Below are positions 54,147 to 62,829 of a stretch of DNA of 64,000 nt, piece by piece. The DNA is from Betaproteobacteria bacterium UBA5216. GTDB lineage: Bacteria > Pseudomonadota > Gammaproteobacteria > Burkholderiales > SG8-41. Each line of letters starts with the position of its first letter. The first letter of the stretch is position 1. The translations under genes were made by a program, and so were the position numbers. Where the stretch lies: the NCBI GenBank assembly GCA_002412495.1, contig DHVE01000104.1, positions 55,599-119,598 on the forward strand. Direction: 5' to 3'. Below the pieces are notes generated by a model that was not told where the DNA came from, searched no databases, and saw only the letters and a program-made list of their open reading frames with translations.

Positions 54147-55367
54147 ATGCCGTTTCCCGCGGGAGAAGCATTTAGCCAGGGCTTTGAGGCCATCGGCTAC
54201 ATCGGCCTGGAAGATCGTCCGGGTTTCAAGATGGCGATCCACAAGTCCGGCGAACGCTGGTACTTGTATACCGCGCATTTCTGGTGCAGCGGCTGGTCGG
54301 TGGTGGAAATCACGGACCCACACCATCCCCGATTTGTTCGTTACATCGAAGGCCCGCCGAATACCTGGACGTTGCAGGTGCAGATTGCCGACGGCAAGAT
54401 GATCACTTCGATGGAGCGCATTCCCCCCGGGTGGGGGGGGGATGTCAATGGCCCGTACGGCGAAGGTTTTTACATCTGGGATCTGGCCGATCCGGAAAAC
54501 CCGCAACGCCTCGGGCACTACAAAACCGGCGGCAAGGGCACGCACCGCAACTATTACGCTGGCGGCAACTATGTGCATACCACCGCGTTGCCGGATGGTT
54601 ACGATGGCCACATCTATCAGATAGTCGATATTGCCGATCCGGCGAATCCAAGAGAAGTTTCGCGTTGGTGGCGTAAAGGTCAATGGACGGCGGGTGGCGA
54701 AAGCGGCGCGCCGGAACACACGCTGCTGCACGGCGGCGCATATGTGGTTGGCGACCGCGCTTACTTGCCGTATGGCGGCGGCGGGTTTGTTATTCTGGAT
54801 GTCAGCGACTTCAAGGCGCCGAAGCTGATCAGTGATCTGCCGTTTTCCCCCCCGTTTGCCTCGCGCATCGCGGTACATTCGGCGGTGCCGCTGCAAAAAC
54901 GTCCGTTGGTGGTGGTGAATTCCGAGGCGATTGCCGAACGTTGCGACGAACCGTTGGGTTTCGCGGGCATTGTCGATATTCGCGTGGAAACCCGGCCGCG
55001 GCTGATTTCGCTGTTTCCGCTGCCGGTGCCACCGAAAGGTTATCCGTACAAGAATTTCTGCGAGCAGGCCGGGCGGTTCGGTCCGCACAATCAGCATCAA
55101 CCTCAGTTTCAGGACGTGTTATATCAAAGTGAAAACATTGTATTTCTGGCATATTTCAACGCCGGACTGCGCGCATTTGATATTTCGGATGAACGTGCGC
55201 CGAAAGAAATCGGTTATTTTCTGCCGCCCGATCCGGTCAAGCGATTGGGGCCACTGCCGAAGACCGGTTTGGCCACGCAGTCGGAAGATGTGATTGTCGA
55301 TGCGCGCGGCAATGTGTTTGTGTCGGACAAGAATCACGGTATTTATGTGTTGCGATTTAACGGATAA
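54147..55367 (+). CDS. LVIVD-type beta-propeller protein
   Basis: 406 residues; GGAG about 8 bases before ATG 54147 and a TATAAT at 54109-54114 without a good -35. Repeated blades of the form V-x-I-x-D-x-x-x-P-x-x-P: VVEITDPHHPRFV, IWDLADPENPQRL, IVDIADPANPREV, ILDVSDFKAPKLI, AFDISDERAPKEI, i.e. an LVIVD propeller of about seven blades. No signal peptide, so probably cytoplasmic. A G9 run at 54433-54441 lies in the coding frame, which is intact. The TcuA-like gene starts 17 bases after the stop, so the two proteins likely act together. Confidence 0.85.
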   Translation: MPFPAGEAFSQGFEAIGYIGLEDRPGFKMAIHKSGERWYLYTAHFWCSGWSVVEITDPHHPRFVRYIEGPPNTWTLQVQIADGKMITSMERIPPGWGGDVNGPYGEGFYIWDLADPENPQRLGHYKTGGKGTHRNYYAGGNYVHTTALPDGYDGHIYQIVDIADPANPREVSRWWRKGQWTAGGESGAPEHTLLHGGAYVVGDRAYLPYGGGGFVILDVSDFKAPKLISDLPFSPPFASRIAVHSAVPLQKRPLVVVNSEAIAERCDEPLGFAGIVDIRVETRPRLISLFPLPVPPKGYPYKNFCEQAGRFGPHNQHQPQFQDVLYQSENIVFLAYFNAGLRAFDISDERAPKEIGYFLPPDPVKRLGPLPKTGLATQSEDVIVDARGNVFVSDKNHGIYVLRFNG

Positions 55368-55384
55368 CGAAAGGACGAGCGATC

Positions 55385-56860
55385 ATGAGTTACGATGTAA
55401 TCATTGTGGGTGCGGGCAATGCGGCGGGCGCCGCGGCGGTGTCGGCGCGGGAGCATGGCGCAAAACGCGTGCTGATGCTGGAAAAGGCGCCGCAGGCGCA
55501 GCGCGGCGGCAACACGTATTTCAGCGGCGCGATTTTCCGGTTTGTGTTCGATAACGTTTCGCAACTCGATCGCTTTGTGCCGGATGCCGAAAAAGAATAT
55601 CCCGGCTTTCACGCGGGCGTGCCGGTGTACCCGAAAGCCGCTTTCGAGGAAGATTTGCTGCGCGTGACCGAAGGGCGCAGCGATCGCGCGTTGCTCAACA
55701 CCATGATCGATGCATCGTACGATACCAGTTGCTGGATGCAGGACGTGGGCAAGCACAAGTTTGAATTGGCGCGCTCGGTGATGGGCCTCAAGGTTGGCAA
55801 CCAGATCAAGTGGCCGCGCGGCGCGATCATTCGTACCGTGCATGAAGGCGTGGGGCTGTCGGAAACCTGGCTCGCCACCGCCGAAAGCATGGGCGTCGAA
55901 CTGCGATACGAATCACACGTGCTCGAACTCACGCAAAACAGCATGGGGCGCGTCAATGGAGTGGTGGTGCGCGGGCCGAAGGGTGTCGAAAAGATCGAAG
56001 CCAACGCGGTGGTGCTGGGCTGCGGCGGATTTGAAACCAATCCTGAGTGGCGCACGCGGTATCTGGGGCAGGAGTGGGGCCACGCCAAGGTACGCGGTTC
56101 GAATTTCAATTATGGCGACGGCCTGCGCATGGCGATGGACCTCGGCGCGATGCCGTGGGGGCACTGGGGCGGCTGTCATGCCACACCGATTGTTGCCGAA
56201 GCGCCCGACTACGGCGTGCGCAACATGACCGACAAAACCAATCGTTTGTCGTATCCGTTCGGCGTGATGCTCAACATGGAAGGCAAACGCTGGATCGACG
56301 AAGGCGCGGATTTCAATCCGTTCACCTACGCCAAGTATGGCGGCCTGATCCTCAAACAAACCGCTGGCGTGGTCTATCAAATTTTCGACAGCAAAGCGGT
56401 GGAGCTGTTCGAGCCGCGTTACTGGACCAGCGAACCGCTAAAATCCGACACGCTCGAAGGTCTGGTCAAGCAAATGAAGCTCGATCAAACGCAGGCGATG
56501 AAAACGCTGAGCGAATATAACGCTGCAGCGGCGCGGGGCGGTCCGTTCAACCCGGCTGCGCTCGACAAACTGCACACCGAAGGCATTACCCCGGCAAAAA
56601 CCAACTGGGCCACCAAGCTCGATACGCCGCCGTATTACTCGTGGGCCGTGACCGGCGGCATCACGTTTACCTTTGGCGGCATCAAGGTCAACCCCAGTGC
56701 GCAGGTGATTTCAACCGGGTGGAAACCCATCGATGGTTTGTATGCCTGCGGCGAAATGGTGGGTGGATTGTTTCACTACAACTACGCGCTGGGATCGGGG
56801 CTGATGTCGGGCGCGGTGTTTGGGCGGATTGCGGGGCGGCAGGCGGCGATGAGGAAATAA
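55385..56860 (+). CDS. tcuA: FAD-dependent tricarballylate dehydrogenase-like flavoprotein
   Basis: 491 residues; AAAGGA about 11 bases before ATG 55385. FAD motif VIIVGAGNAAGAAAVSAREHG, family hallmark QRGGNTYFSGAIFRF, and the C-terminal ITFTFGGIKVNPSAQV with CGEMVGGLFHYNYALGSGL. Similar in design to the protein at 26215 but clearly divergent. Co-encoded with a beta-propeller protein and without a receptor gene adjoining. Reaction predicted: FAD-dependent oxidation or reduction of a dicarboxylate-like compound; symbol is by family. Confidence 0.82.
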   Translation: MSYDVIIVGAGNAAGAAAVSAREHGAKRVLMLEKAPQAQRGGNTYFSGAIFRFVFDNVSQLDRFVPDAEKEYPGFHAGVPVYPKAAFEEDLLRVTEGRSDRALLNTMIDASYDTSCWMQDVGKHKFELARSVMGLKVGNQIKWPRGAIIRTVHEGVGLSETWLATAESMGVELRYESHVLELTQNSMGRVNGVVVRGPKGVEKIEANAVVLGCGGFETNPEWRTRYLGQEWGHAKVRGSNFNYGDGLRMAMDLGAMPWGHWGGCHATPIVAEAPDYGVRNMTDKTNRLSYPFGVMLNMEGKRWIDEGADFNPFTYAKYGGLILKQTAGVVYQIFDSKAVELFEPRYWTSEPLKSDTLEGLVKQMKLDQTQAMKTLSEYNAAAARGGPFNPAALDKLHTEGITPAKTNWATKLDTPPYYSWAVTGGITFTFGGIKVNPSAQVISTGWKPIDGLYACGEMVGGLFHYNYALGSGLMSGAVFGRIAGRQAAMRK

Positions 56861-56924
56861 AGTTGTAAAACCTTACATATTGTCTGGATTTTACTGATTG
56901 AATATCTTGGTTGGACGCTGGTTG

Positions 56925-57566
56925 TTACGGCGTGCGCAGAAGTGCAATCAGCTTTGCCACAATCTCCGAAAAGCAAAGCATGCCCATGTTGTCAATTGTT
57001 GCTTGCGCTGGAGTTAGCAGTCCCAGCGATAACAGACCTGACACCACTAGCGCTTCTTGCGACGTAGGCTCAATTTGTATGATGTCAAGTGAGGTCTTGG
57101 CTCCGGCCGAGGCAGGAATGAGCATAATATTTTTGTAGTGGAAATTTTCCATTAGAAACTTGACTTCCTGCACTGAGATTTCGCGAATTGCCCGCGAAAG
57201 AGCGATGGCTTCTTGTGGCAACACGTCCTGCAATGTCAAACTGTTCTGCACGACCGTGCGCAGATAATTGAGTTTCTCTGCCTGAGTCGCTTGAAGCAGA
57301 GCTAGCACCGCTTCATTAATAATCTTGTACTGTTCGTCACTGAGGTTTCGAATTTCGGCGTCATGTTTTTCAAGAATCTGGTTAATTTCTACCAGTGTTT
57401 GCTCGACACGAGCCTTTTGTCGCTCACTCGCTAATGACTTGGAAAGCACAGGAAGTAATGCTGCGAGAGGTCCCCCAGCCCAGCTTGCCAAGTAGGTAAG
57501 TGCTGATTCTGTTGCAACGTTACCCGTCACTCGTTCGAGTGCTGTAGGAGATTTGAGTGGTGGCAT
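56925..57566 (-). CDS. Accessory protein of unknown function, lower GC than neighbours
   Basis: 213 residues. Codon and base composition are visibly more AT-rich than flanking genes. Visible parts: a hydrophobic Gly-rich segment LTYLASWAGGPLAALLPVL (about 24-42), a coiled-coil-like charged helix (QKARVEQTLVEINQILEKHD), then EKLNYLRTVVQNSLTL and a C-terminal VVSGLLSLGLL segment. This helical plan, with an N-terminal hydrophobic patch, recalls uncharacterised accessory proteins found near mobile or defence genes, but I cannot name a family. Stands alone between the TcuA-like gene and smpB. Confidence 0.65.
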   Translation of the reverse strand: MPPLKSPTALERVTGNVATESALTYLASWAGGPLAALLPVLSKSLASERQKARVEQTLVEINQILEKHDAEIRNLSDEQYKIINEAVLALLQATQAEKLNYLRTVVQNSLTLQDVLPQEAIALSRAIREISVQEVKFLMENFHYKNIMLIPASAGAKTSLDIIQIEPTSQEALVVSGLLSLGLLTPAQATIDNMGMLCFSEIVAKLIALLRTP

Positions 57567-57720
57567 TGGCGATTTTCGACCTAAGAAAGTAAGCTTGGAT
57601 GAAGCGGATTAACGAAGTGTAATTAGGGTTTCAGCATTAGGCATTGGCCCTGTATTGCATTGCGAAACTTACAGACTACACGCAATGTCAAATAAGTGTT
57701 TAAAAACAAAGGGCTGCTAA

Positions 57721-58164
57721 TCACTTGGTTCGCATCAACCGCTGCTGCTCGCGCTTCCAGTCTTTCTCTTTTTCGTCGGCGCGTTTGTCGTGCTGTTTTT
57801 TGCCCTTGGCCAATCCGATTTCGAGTTTGATGCGGCCGCGCGTGTAGTGCAGGTTCAGCGGTATCAGCGTGTAGCCGGCGCGTTCGACGCTGCCGATGAG
57901 ACGTTTGATTTCTTCGGCGTGCAGCAGCAGTTTGCGCGTGCGGGTAGGATCGGGGTTGACGTGCGTGGAGGCAGTGGCCAGCGGGCTAATGTGCGCGCCG
58001 ATCAGGTGCAGGGCATCATCCTTGACGATGACGTAGGCCTCTTTCAACTGCGCACGGCCCGCGCGGATGGCTTTGACCTCCCAGCCTTCGAGCACCATGC
58101 CGACCTCGAATCGCTGTTCGATAAAATAGTCGTGGAAGGCTTTTTTGTTTTCAACGATACTCAT
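57721..58164 (-). CDS. smpB: SsrA-binding protein
   Basis: 147 residues from ATG 58164 (ATG 58173 is also in frame), the standard size. SmpB binds tmRNA and delivers it to stalled ribosomes. Conserved motifs: NKKAFHDYFIEQRFEVGMVLEGWEVKAIR at the start, GAHISPLATAS..., GYTLIPLNLHYTRGRIKLEIGLAKGKKQHDKR and the basic C-terminal tail. Divergent from ratA, the usual betaproteobacterial arrangement. Confidence 0.97.
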   Translation of the reverse strand: MSIVENKKAFHDYFIEQRFEVGMVLEGWEVKAIRAGRAQLKEAYVIVKDDALHLIGAHISPLATASTHVNPDPTRTRKLLLHAEEIKRLIGSVERAGYTLIPLNLHYTRGRIKLEIGLAKGKKQHDKRADEKEKDWKREQQRLMRTK

Positions 58165-58196
58165 GCGATCCATTGTACCAGTGTGTGCGCCTTGCC

Positions 58197-58643
58197 ATGC
58201 CCGAAGTAATAAAGACGGTAATCGTGCCCTATACGCCGGCGCAGATGTTTGCGCTGGTGGATGATGTCGAGCACTACCCGGCGTTTTTGCCGTGGTGCAC
58301 CGCCGGTGAGGTGTCGCTGCGCGATGACACGGTGACGAGGGCGACGTTGCGCATCGGTTATCGCGGCGTGCGGCAGGCATTTTCGACCGAGAACCACAAA
58401 CGTGCGCCACACGAAATGACGCTGAAGCTGGTGGATGGGCCGTTTCGCGCGCTGGATGGGCGGTGGAAATTCGGCGACCTCGGCGGCGCGAGCGGCGCGG
58501 GATGCAAAATCGAATTCAGTCTGGCGTACGAGTTTTCGAGCCGCCTGCTGGCATCGCTGGTCGGGCCGGTTTTCAGCCACATCGCCGATACCATGGTGGA
58601 GGCCTTCGTGAAGCGCGCGGACAAGGTGTATGGCACGCGTTGA
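58197..58643 (+). CDS. ratA: RatA-family Coq10/START-domain protein
   Basis: 148 residues from ATG 58197 (frame starts at 58173). START-like fold: PYTPAQMFALVDDVEHYPAFLPWC near the N-terminus, KLVDGPFRALDGRWKF mid-protein, PVFSHIADTMVEAFVKRAD at the end. Homologues include Coq10, which binds ubiquinone, and E. coli RatA, reported to act on 70S assembly. The stop overlaps the start of rnfH by 14 bases, indicating translational coupling. Confidence 0.93.
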   Translation: MPEVIKTVIVPYTPAQMFALVDDVEHYPAFLPWCTAGEVSLRDDTVTRATLRIGYRGVRQAFSTENHKRAPHEMTLKLVDGPFRALDGRWKFGDLGGASGAGCKIEFSLAYEFSSRLLASLVGPVFSHIADTMVEAFVKRADKVYGTR

Positions 58644-58941
58644 ATCCGACATTGCGGTGGAAGTGGTATATGCGCTGCCGGAGCGCCAGTCGCTGGTGAC
58701 GTTGATGGTGCCGCAAGGAACGACGGTGCGCGAGGCGATCACATTGTCTGGATTGCCACAGCAGTACCCAGCGATTGATGCGACATTGAATGCGGCCAAC
58801 GGCCAGGGGATGACGGGGATATTCGGGAAACGGGTGCCGCCCGACACCGTGTTAAAGGGCGGCGACCGGGTGGAAATCTACCGGCCGCTGACGGCGGACC
58901 CTAAAGAGGCGCGCCGTCGGCGCGCCCGAAAAGCCCGGTAG
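58630..58941 (+). CDS. rnfH: RnfH-family ubiquitin-like protein
   Basis: 103 residues. Beta-grasp fold with VEVVYALPERQSLVTLMVPQG, AITLSGLPQQYP and GKRVPPDTVLKGGDRVEIYRPL, followed by a basic tail (DPKEARRRRARKAR), the standard RnfH plan. Starts within the end of ratA. The partner role of RnfH is unclear; despite the name it is usually linked to ratA and not to the rnf operon. Confidence 0.93.
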   Translation: MARVESDIAVEVVYALPERQSLVTLMVPQGTTVREAITLSGLPQQYPAIDATLNAANGQGMTGIFGKRVPPDTVLKGGDRVEIYRPLTADPKEARRRRARKAR

Positions 58942-58966
58942 CCCGGTAATGGCGCGAGGTAAACGG

Positions 58967-58991
58967 GTACGGTAACCGTACGTTACCGTAC
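58967..58991. terminator. Hairpin between convergent rnfH and the DUF4124 gene
   Basis: Perfect 10-bp inverted repeat GTACGGTAAC / GTTACCGTAC around a 5-base loop (58977-58981), lying between the stops of two convergent genes. No T-run on either side, so termination is likely but not certain. Confidence 0.6.
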
Positions 58992-58994
58992 GGC

Positions 58995-59519
58995 TTACTT
59001 GCAGTTTTCCGCGACCACCCGCTCGGCGTTGGCGGTTTCGCGCACGAAGTCTTGTTCTTCAAAGAACACACGCTCGCCGGTTTTGGGATCGGTGCGTGCC
59101 GTGCGCTGCCGCTCCTGCAAACGCTTAAGGTAAGCGCGTCCATCTTCGCAGGCTTGTTTGCGCTGCGCAATTTCAGCGGCGGATTTTTCGGCTTTGGCGT
59201 CGGCGTCGGCTTTTTCCTTTTGATTCTTGCGGGATTCGGCTTCGCGGTCGGCCAGTGATTTGGGCGCGCCCTTCTCGGTGCCTTTTTCCAGAGCCTTGCC
59301 ACTCTTATCGGCGGGCTTGTCCTTGCCACCCTTGTCGTCCTTGGCGGGTGCTGACGCCGGTCTGCTGGAGACACCGGTATCAAGTTGTTGCGTCCCTGTT
59401 GGACAAGTTGTCGCGAATTCAACTTTGCCATCCTTGCCGACGCATTTGAGGATTTGCGCCTCTGCGGTCACGCTGCCCATCAACGCCAGCATTCCGATTG
59501 TTCCGATTGCAAGTTTCAT
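58995..59519 (-). CDS. DUF4124-type periplasmic protein
   Basis: 174 residues from ATG 59519 with GAGG six bases upstream; the frame extends to 59609 without support. Sec signal ends at AEA|QIL, followed by KCVGKDGKVEFATTCPTG, the short DUF4124 motif. Then a long Lys/Ala/Glu-rich low-complexity linker (about 60-115), and a C-terminal helix containing ACEDGRAYLKRLQERQR. Family function unknown; commonly located before guaB in Betaproteobacteria. Confidence 0.85.
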   Translation of the reverse strand: MKLAIGTIGMLALMGSVTAEAQILKCVGKDGKVEFATTCPTGTQQLDTGVSSRPASAPAKDDKGGKDKPADKSGKALEKGTEKGAPKSLADREAESRKNQKEKADADAKAEKSAAEIAQRKQACEDGRAYLKRLQERQRTARTDPKTGERVFFEEQDFVRETANAERVVAENCK

Positions 59520-59614
59520 GGTTGCCTCAAGGTTCGCGGTGGCCAAGCGGCCATCTGTGGGTCGGAAAATATCCAATTTATTCAATGGAGTCAATCGATT
59601 AACGCACAAATTCG

Positions 59615-59643
59615 TTGTTGGTTTACCGACGCTTCCGTATAAT
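59615..59643 (+). promoter_or_regulatory. Sigma-70-type promoter of guaB
   Basis: TTGTTG at 59615-59620 and an exact TATAAT at 59638-59643 are separated by 17 bases, the optimal spacing. Predicted start of transcription about 59650, leaving a short leader with GGAGAG at 59655-59660 and guaB ATG at 59670. Confidence 0.7.
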
Positions 59644-59669
59644 GCTGCCTTTGCGGAGAGTCAATCGCC

Positions 59670-61136
59670 ATGCGTTTGGTCCAGAAAGCCCTCACCTTTG
59701 ACGACGTCCTGCTGGTTCCCGCCCACTCTGCTGTCCTGCCTCGAGAAGTCAGCCTCAAAACCCGGCTGACACGTTCCATTTCCCTGAATATTCCGGTGGT
59801 GTCCGCCGCGATGGATACCGTGACGGAATCCCGCTTGGCCATCGCCATCGCGCAAGAGGGCGGCATCGGGATCATTCACAAGAATATGTCGCCAGCCGCG
59901 CAGGCCGCCGAAGTCACGCGGGTCAAGCGTTTTGAAAGCGGCATCGTCAAGGATCCAATCACCATCACGCCGACCATGACCGTGCGCGATGTGTTGCAGT
60001 TGACGCGGCAGCACAAAATTTCCGGCTTGCCCGTGGTCAACACCAGCGGGCGCGTAGTGGGCATCGTTACCAATCGCGATTTGCGATTCGAAACGAATCT
60101 CGATCAGCCCGTCACCAACATCATGACGCCGCGTGAACGATTGATCACCGTGCGCGAAGGGGCCACCCGCGAAGAAGCGAAGGCGTTGATGCACAAGCAC
60201 CGTCTGGAACGCGTGCTGGTGGTGGGGCGTAATTTCGAGTTGCGCGGTCTGGTGACCGTCAAAGACATACTGAAATCCTCCGAACACCCCAATGCCACGA
60301 AAGACAAATTGGGTCGCCTGCTGGTCGGGGCGGCGGTGGGCGTGGGCGAAGGCACGGACGAGCGTGTTGAAATGCTGATCGATGCCGGCGTAGATGTGAT
60401 TGTCGTGGATACCGCGCACGGCCATTCGGCGGGCGTATTAAAACGCGTAAAGTGGATCAAGCGCACCTATCCACGCACGCAGGTGATTGGTGGCAACATT
60501 GCCACTGCGGCGGCGGCGAAATCACTGGTGGACAATGGCGCCGACGGCGTCAAGGTTGGTATCGGCCCCGGTTCGATTTGCACCACGCGCATCGTTGCCG
60601 GCGTGGGCGTGCCGCAAATATCCGCGATTGATAACGTGGCCAAGGCACTGGCGCGCACGAACACGCCATTGATCGCCGACGGTGGCATACGCTATTCGGG
60701 CGACATCGCCAAGGCCATTGCGGCGGGTGGCTACGCGGTGATGATCGGCAGCCTGTTTGGCGGCACCGAAGAATCGCCGGGCGAGATTGAGTTGTATCAG
60801 GGCCGCTCGTACAAGGCGTATCGCGGCATGGGATCACTGGGCGCGATGCAGCAAGGCTCGGCGGATCGTTATTTTCAGGAGCACGACGAACTCGATACCG
60901 AGAAACTGGTGCCCGAAGGCGTTGAAGGCCGCGTGCCCTACAAGGGTGGCGTGGTGCCCCTGATTCATCAACTGATGGGCGGTTTGCGGGCGAGCATGGG
61001 CTACACCGGCTGCGCCACCATCGATGAAATGCGCCGCAAGGCGGAGTTCGTTGAAATCACCTCGGCGGGTATACGCGAGTCGCACGTGCACGACGTGCAG
61101 ATGATCAAGGAAGCGCCTAACTATCGCGTGGAGTGA
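59670..61136 (+). CDS. guaB: Inosine-5'-monophosphate dehydrogenase
   Basis: 488 residues, full length. Converts IMP to XMP with NAD+, first step of GMP synthesis. Catalytic loop GPGSICTTRIVAGVG has Cys304; two CBS modules occupy about residues 90-205 (PTMTVRDVLQLTRQHKISGLP and TPRERLITVREG); the IMP phosphate loop is ADGGIRYSGDIAKAI and the C-terminal flap region is GYTGCATIDEMR. Transcribed with guaA, 104 bp apart, with a CCCCTGCAGGGG palindrome at 61169-61180 in the gap. Confidence 0.98.
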   Translation: MRLVQKALTFDDVLLVPAHSAVLPREVSLKTRLTRSISLNIPVVSAAMDTVTESRLAIAIAQEGGIGIIHKNMSPAAQAAEVTRVKRFESGIVKDPITITPTMTVRDVLQLTRQHKISGLPVVNTSGRVVGIVTNRDLRFETNLDQPVTNIMTPRERLITVREGATREEAKALMHKHRLERVLVVGRNFELRGLVTVKDILKSSEHPNATKDKLGRLLVGAAVGVGEGTDERVEMLIDAGVDVIVVDTAHGHSAGVLKRVKWIKRTYPRTQVIGGNIATAAAAKSLVDNGADGVKVGIGPGSICTTRIVAGVGVPQISAIDNVAKALARTNTPLIADGGIRYSGDIAKAIAAGGYAVMIGSLFGGTEESPGEIELYQGRSYKAYRGMGSLGAMQQGSADRYFQEHDELDTEKLVPEGVEGRVPYKGGVVPLIHQLMGGLRASMGYTGCATIDEMRRKAEFVEITSAGIRESHVHDVQMIKEAPNYRVE

Positions 61137-61240
61137 GGCGGGAGGCGTAAGGTGTGAGGTAATTCCGCCCCCTGCAGGGGTGCGTGCTTTACGCTTTGCG
61201 CCTCACGCCTTTTGCCTAACCCCTCACGCTCTCAAAAGCC

Positions 61241-62821
61241 ATGCACCAAAAAATACTCATTCTCGATTTCGGCTCGCAATACTCGCAATTGATCGCGCGG
61301 CGTGTGCGCGAAGCGAAGGTCTATTGCGAATTGCATCCGTTCGATGTGACGAACGACTTTATTCGCGCGTTCAAACCCAGCGGCGTGATTCTGTCGGGTG
61401 GCCCCAATTCGGTGTGGGAAGGCGATACGCCGCGCGCGCCGGATGTGATCTGGACACTGGGCGTACCGGTGCTGGGCATCTGTTATGGCATGCAGACCAT
61501 GGCGGCGCAATTGGGCGGCAAGGTGACCGCCGGCAAAGTGCGTGAATTTGGCTATGCCGAGGTGCGCGCGCGCGGGCATTCGGCGTTGTTCAAGGACATT
61601 CAGGATCGCGCCAATGCCGAGGGCCACGGCCTGCTCGATGTGTGGATGAGTCACGGTGACAAGGTGGATGTGGTGCCCGAGGGCTTCAAGGTTATTGCCA
61701 GTAACGCGGCTTGCCCCGTTGCGGCGATGGCGGATGAAGCGCGGAAATTTTACGCGGTGCAGTTTCATCCCGAAGTGACGCACACCACGCAAGGCAAGGC
61801 CATCCTCGATCGATTTGTGTTGGGCATTTGCGGTCTGGCCGGTGATTGGCGCATGCCGGATTATGTGGATGAAGCCGTTGCGCGCATACGCGCCGACGTG
61901 GGCGGCGAAGAAGTAATACTCGGCTTGTCGGGCGGCGTCGATTCATCGGTGGCGGCTGCGCTGATCCATAAAGCGATAGGTAAGCAACTTACCTGCGTAT
62001 TTGTCGATAACGGCCTGCTGCGGCTTAATGAAGCGGAGCAGGTGATGGAGACCTTTGCCAGAAATCTTGGCGTCAAGGTCATCCACGTTGACGCGCGGGA
62101 GCAGTTTTTGGGGCACCTCAAGGGCGTGACCGATCCGGAACAAAAACGCAAAATTATCGGGCGTGAGTTCGTCGAAGTATTTCAACGCGAATCCGCCAAG
62201 ATACCCAACGCCAAATGGCTGGCGCAAGGCACCATCTACCCCGATGTGATCGAGTCCGCCGGCGCAAAATCGAAAAAAGCCCATACCATCAAGTCGCACC
62301 ATAACGTTGGCGGATTACCCGACACGCTGCACTTAAAGCTGCTGGAGCCGCTGCGCGAGTTATTCAAGGACGAAGTGCGCGATCTGGGATTAGCTTTGGG
62401 ATTGCCGCGCGACATGGTGTTCCGCCATCCGTTCCCCGGCCCCGGACTGGGCGTGCGCATTCTCGGTGAAGTCAAAGCGGAGTTCGCCGAACTTCTGCGT
62501 CGCGCCGACGCGATTTTTATAGAAGAATTGCGCGCCACCAACGATGTCGATGGGAAAAACTGGTATGACAAGACCGCGCAGGCGTTCGCGGTATTCATCC
62601 CCGTCAAATCGGTGGGCGTAATGGGTGATGGACGTACCTACGAACACGTGGTGTCGCTGCGGGCCGTGCAAACCACGGATTTTATGACCGCACATGTGGC
62701 TGAGTTGCCGCACGGCTTGTTGACCAAAGTGTCGAACCGAATCATCAACGAAGTGCGCGGTATTAACCGGGTGGTGTACGATATTTCAAGCAAGCCGCCG
62801 GCTACTATTGAGTGGGAATGA
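61241..62821 (+). CDS. guaA: GMP synthase (glutamine-hydrolysing)
   Basis: 526 residues, complete, ending PPATIEWE as is usual. N-terminal class I amidotransferase: Cys81 (GICYGMQ), His176 and Glu178 (QFHPEV). ATP pyrophosphatase P-loop LSGGVDSS at 229-236, then the C-terminal dimerisation domain with RVVYDISSKPP. Makes GMP from XMP. Its 3' end abuts repeat-rich DNA and an integrase gene, so it appears to be the attachment site of an inserted island with the coding end reconstituted. Confidence 0.98.
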   Translation: MHQKILILDFGSQYSQLIARRVREAKVYCELHPFDVTNDFIRAFKPSGVILSGGPNSVWEGDTPRAPDVIWTLGVPVLGICYGMQTMAAQLGGKVTAGKVREFGYAEVRARGHSALFKDIQDRANAEGHGLLDVWMSHGDKVDVVPEGFKVIASNAACPVAAMADEARKFYAVQFHPEVTHTTQGKAILDRFVLGICGLAGDWRMPDYVDEAVARIRADVGGEEVILGLSGGVDSSVAAALIHKAIGKQLTCVFVDNGLLRLNEAEQVMETFARNLGVKVIHVDAREQFLGHLKGVTDPEQKRKIIGREFVEVFQRESAKIPNAKWLAQGTIYPDVIESAGAKSKKAHTIKSHHNVGGLPDTLHLKLLEPLRELFKDEVRDLGLALGLPRDMVFRHPFPGPGLGVRILGEVKAEFAELLRRADAIFIEELRATNDVDGKNWYDKTAQAFAVFIPVKSVGVMGDGRTYEHVVSLRAVQTTDFMTAHVAELPHGLLTKVSNRIINEVRGINRVVYDISSKPPATIEWE

Positions 62822-62829
62822 TTTGATGT

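Noticed and set aside
54147..55367. Frameshift at the G9 tract
   Set aside because: The frame is continuous on both sides of the tract and the propeller repeats continue; only a potential for slippage remains.
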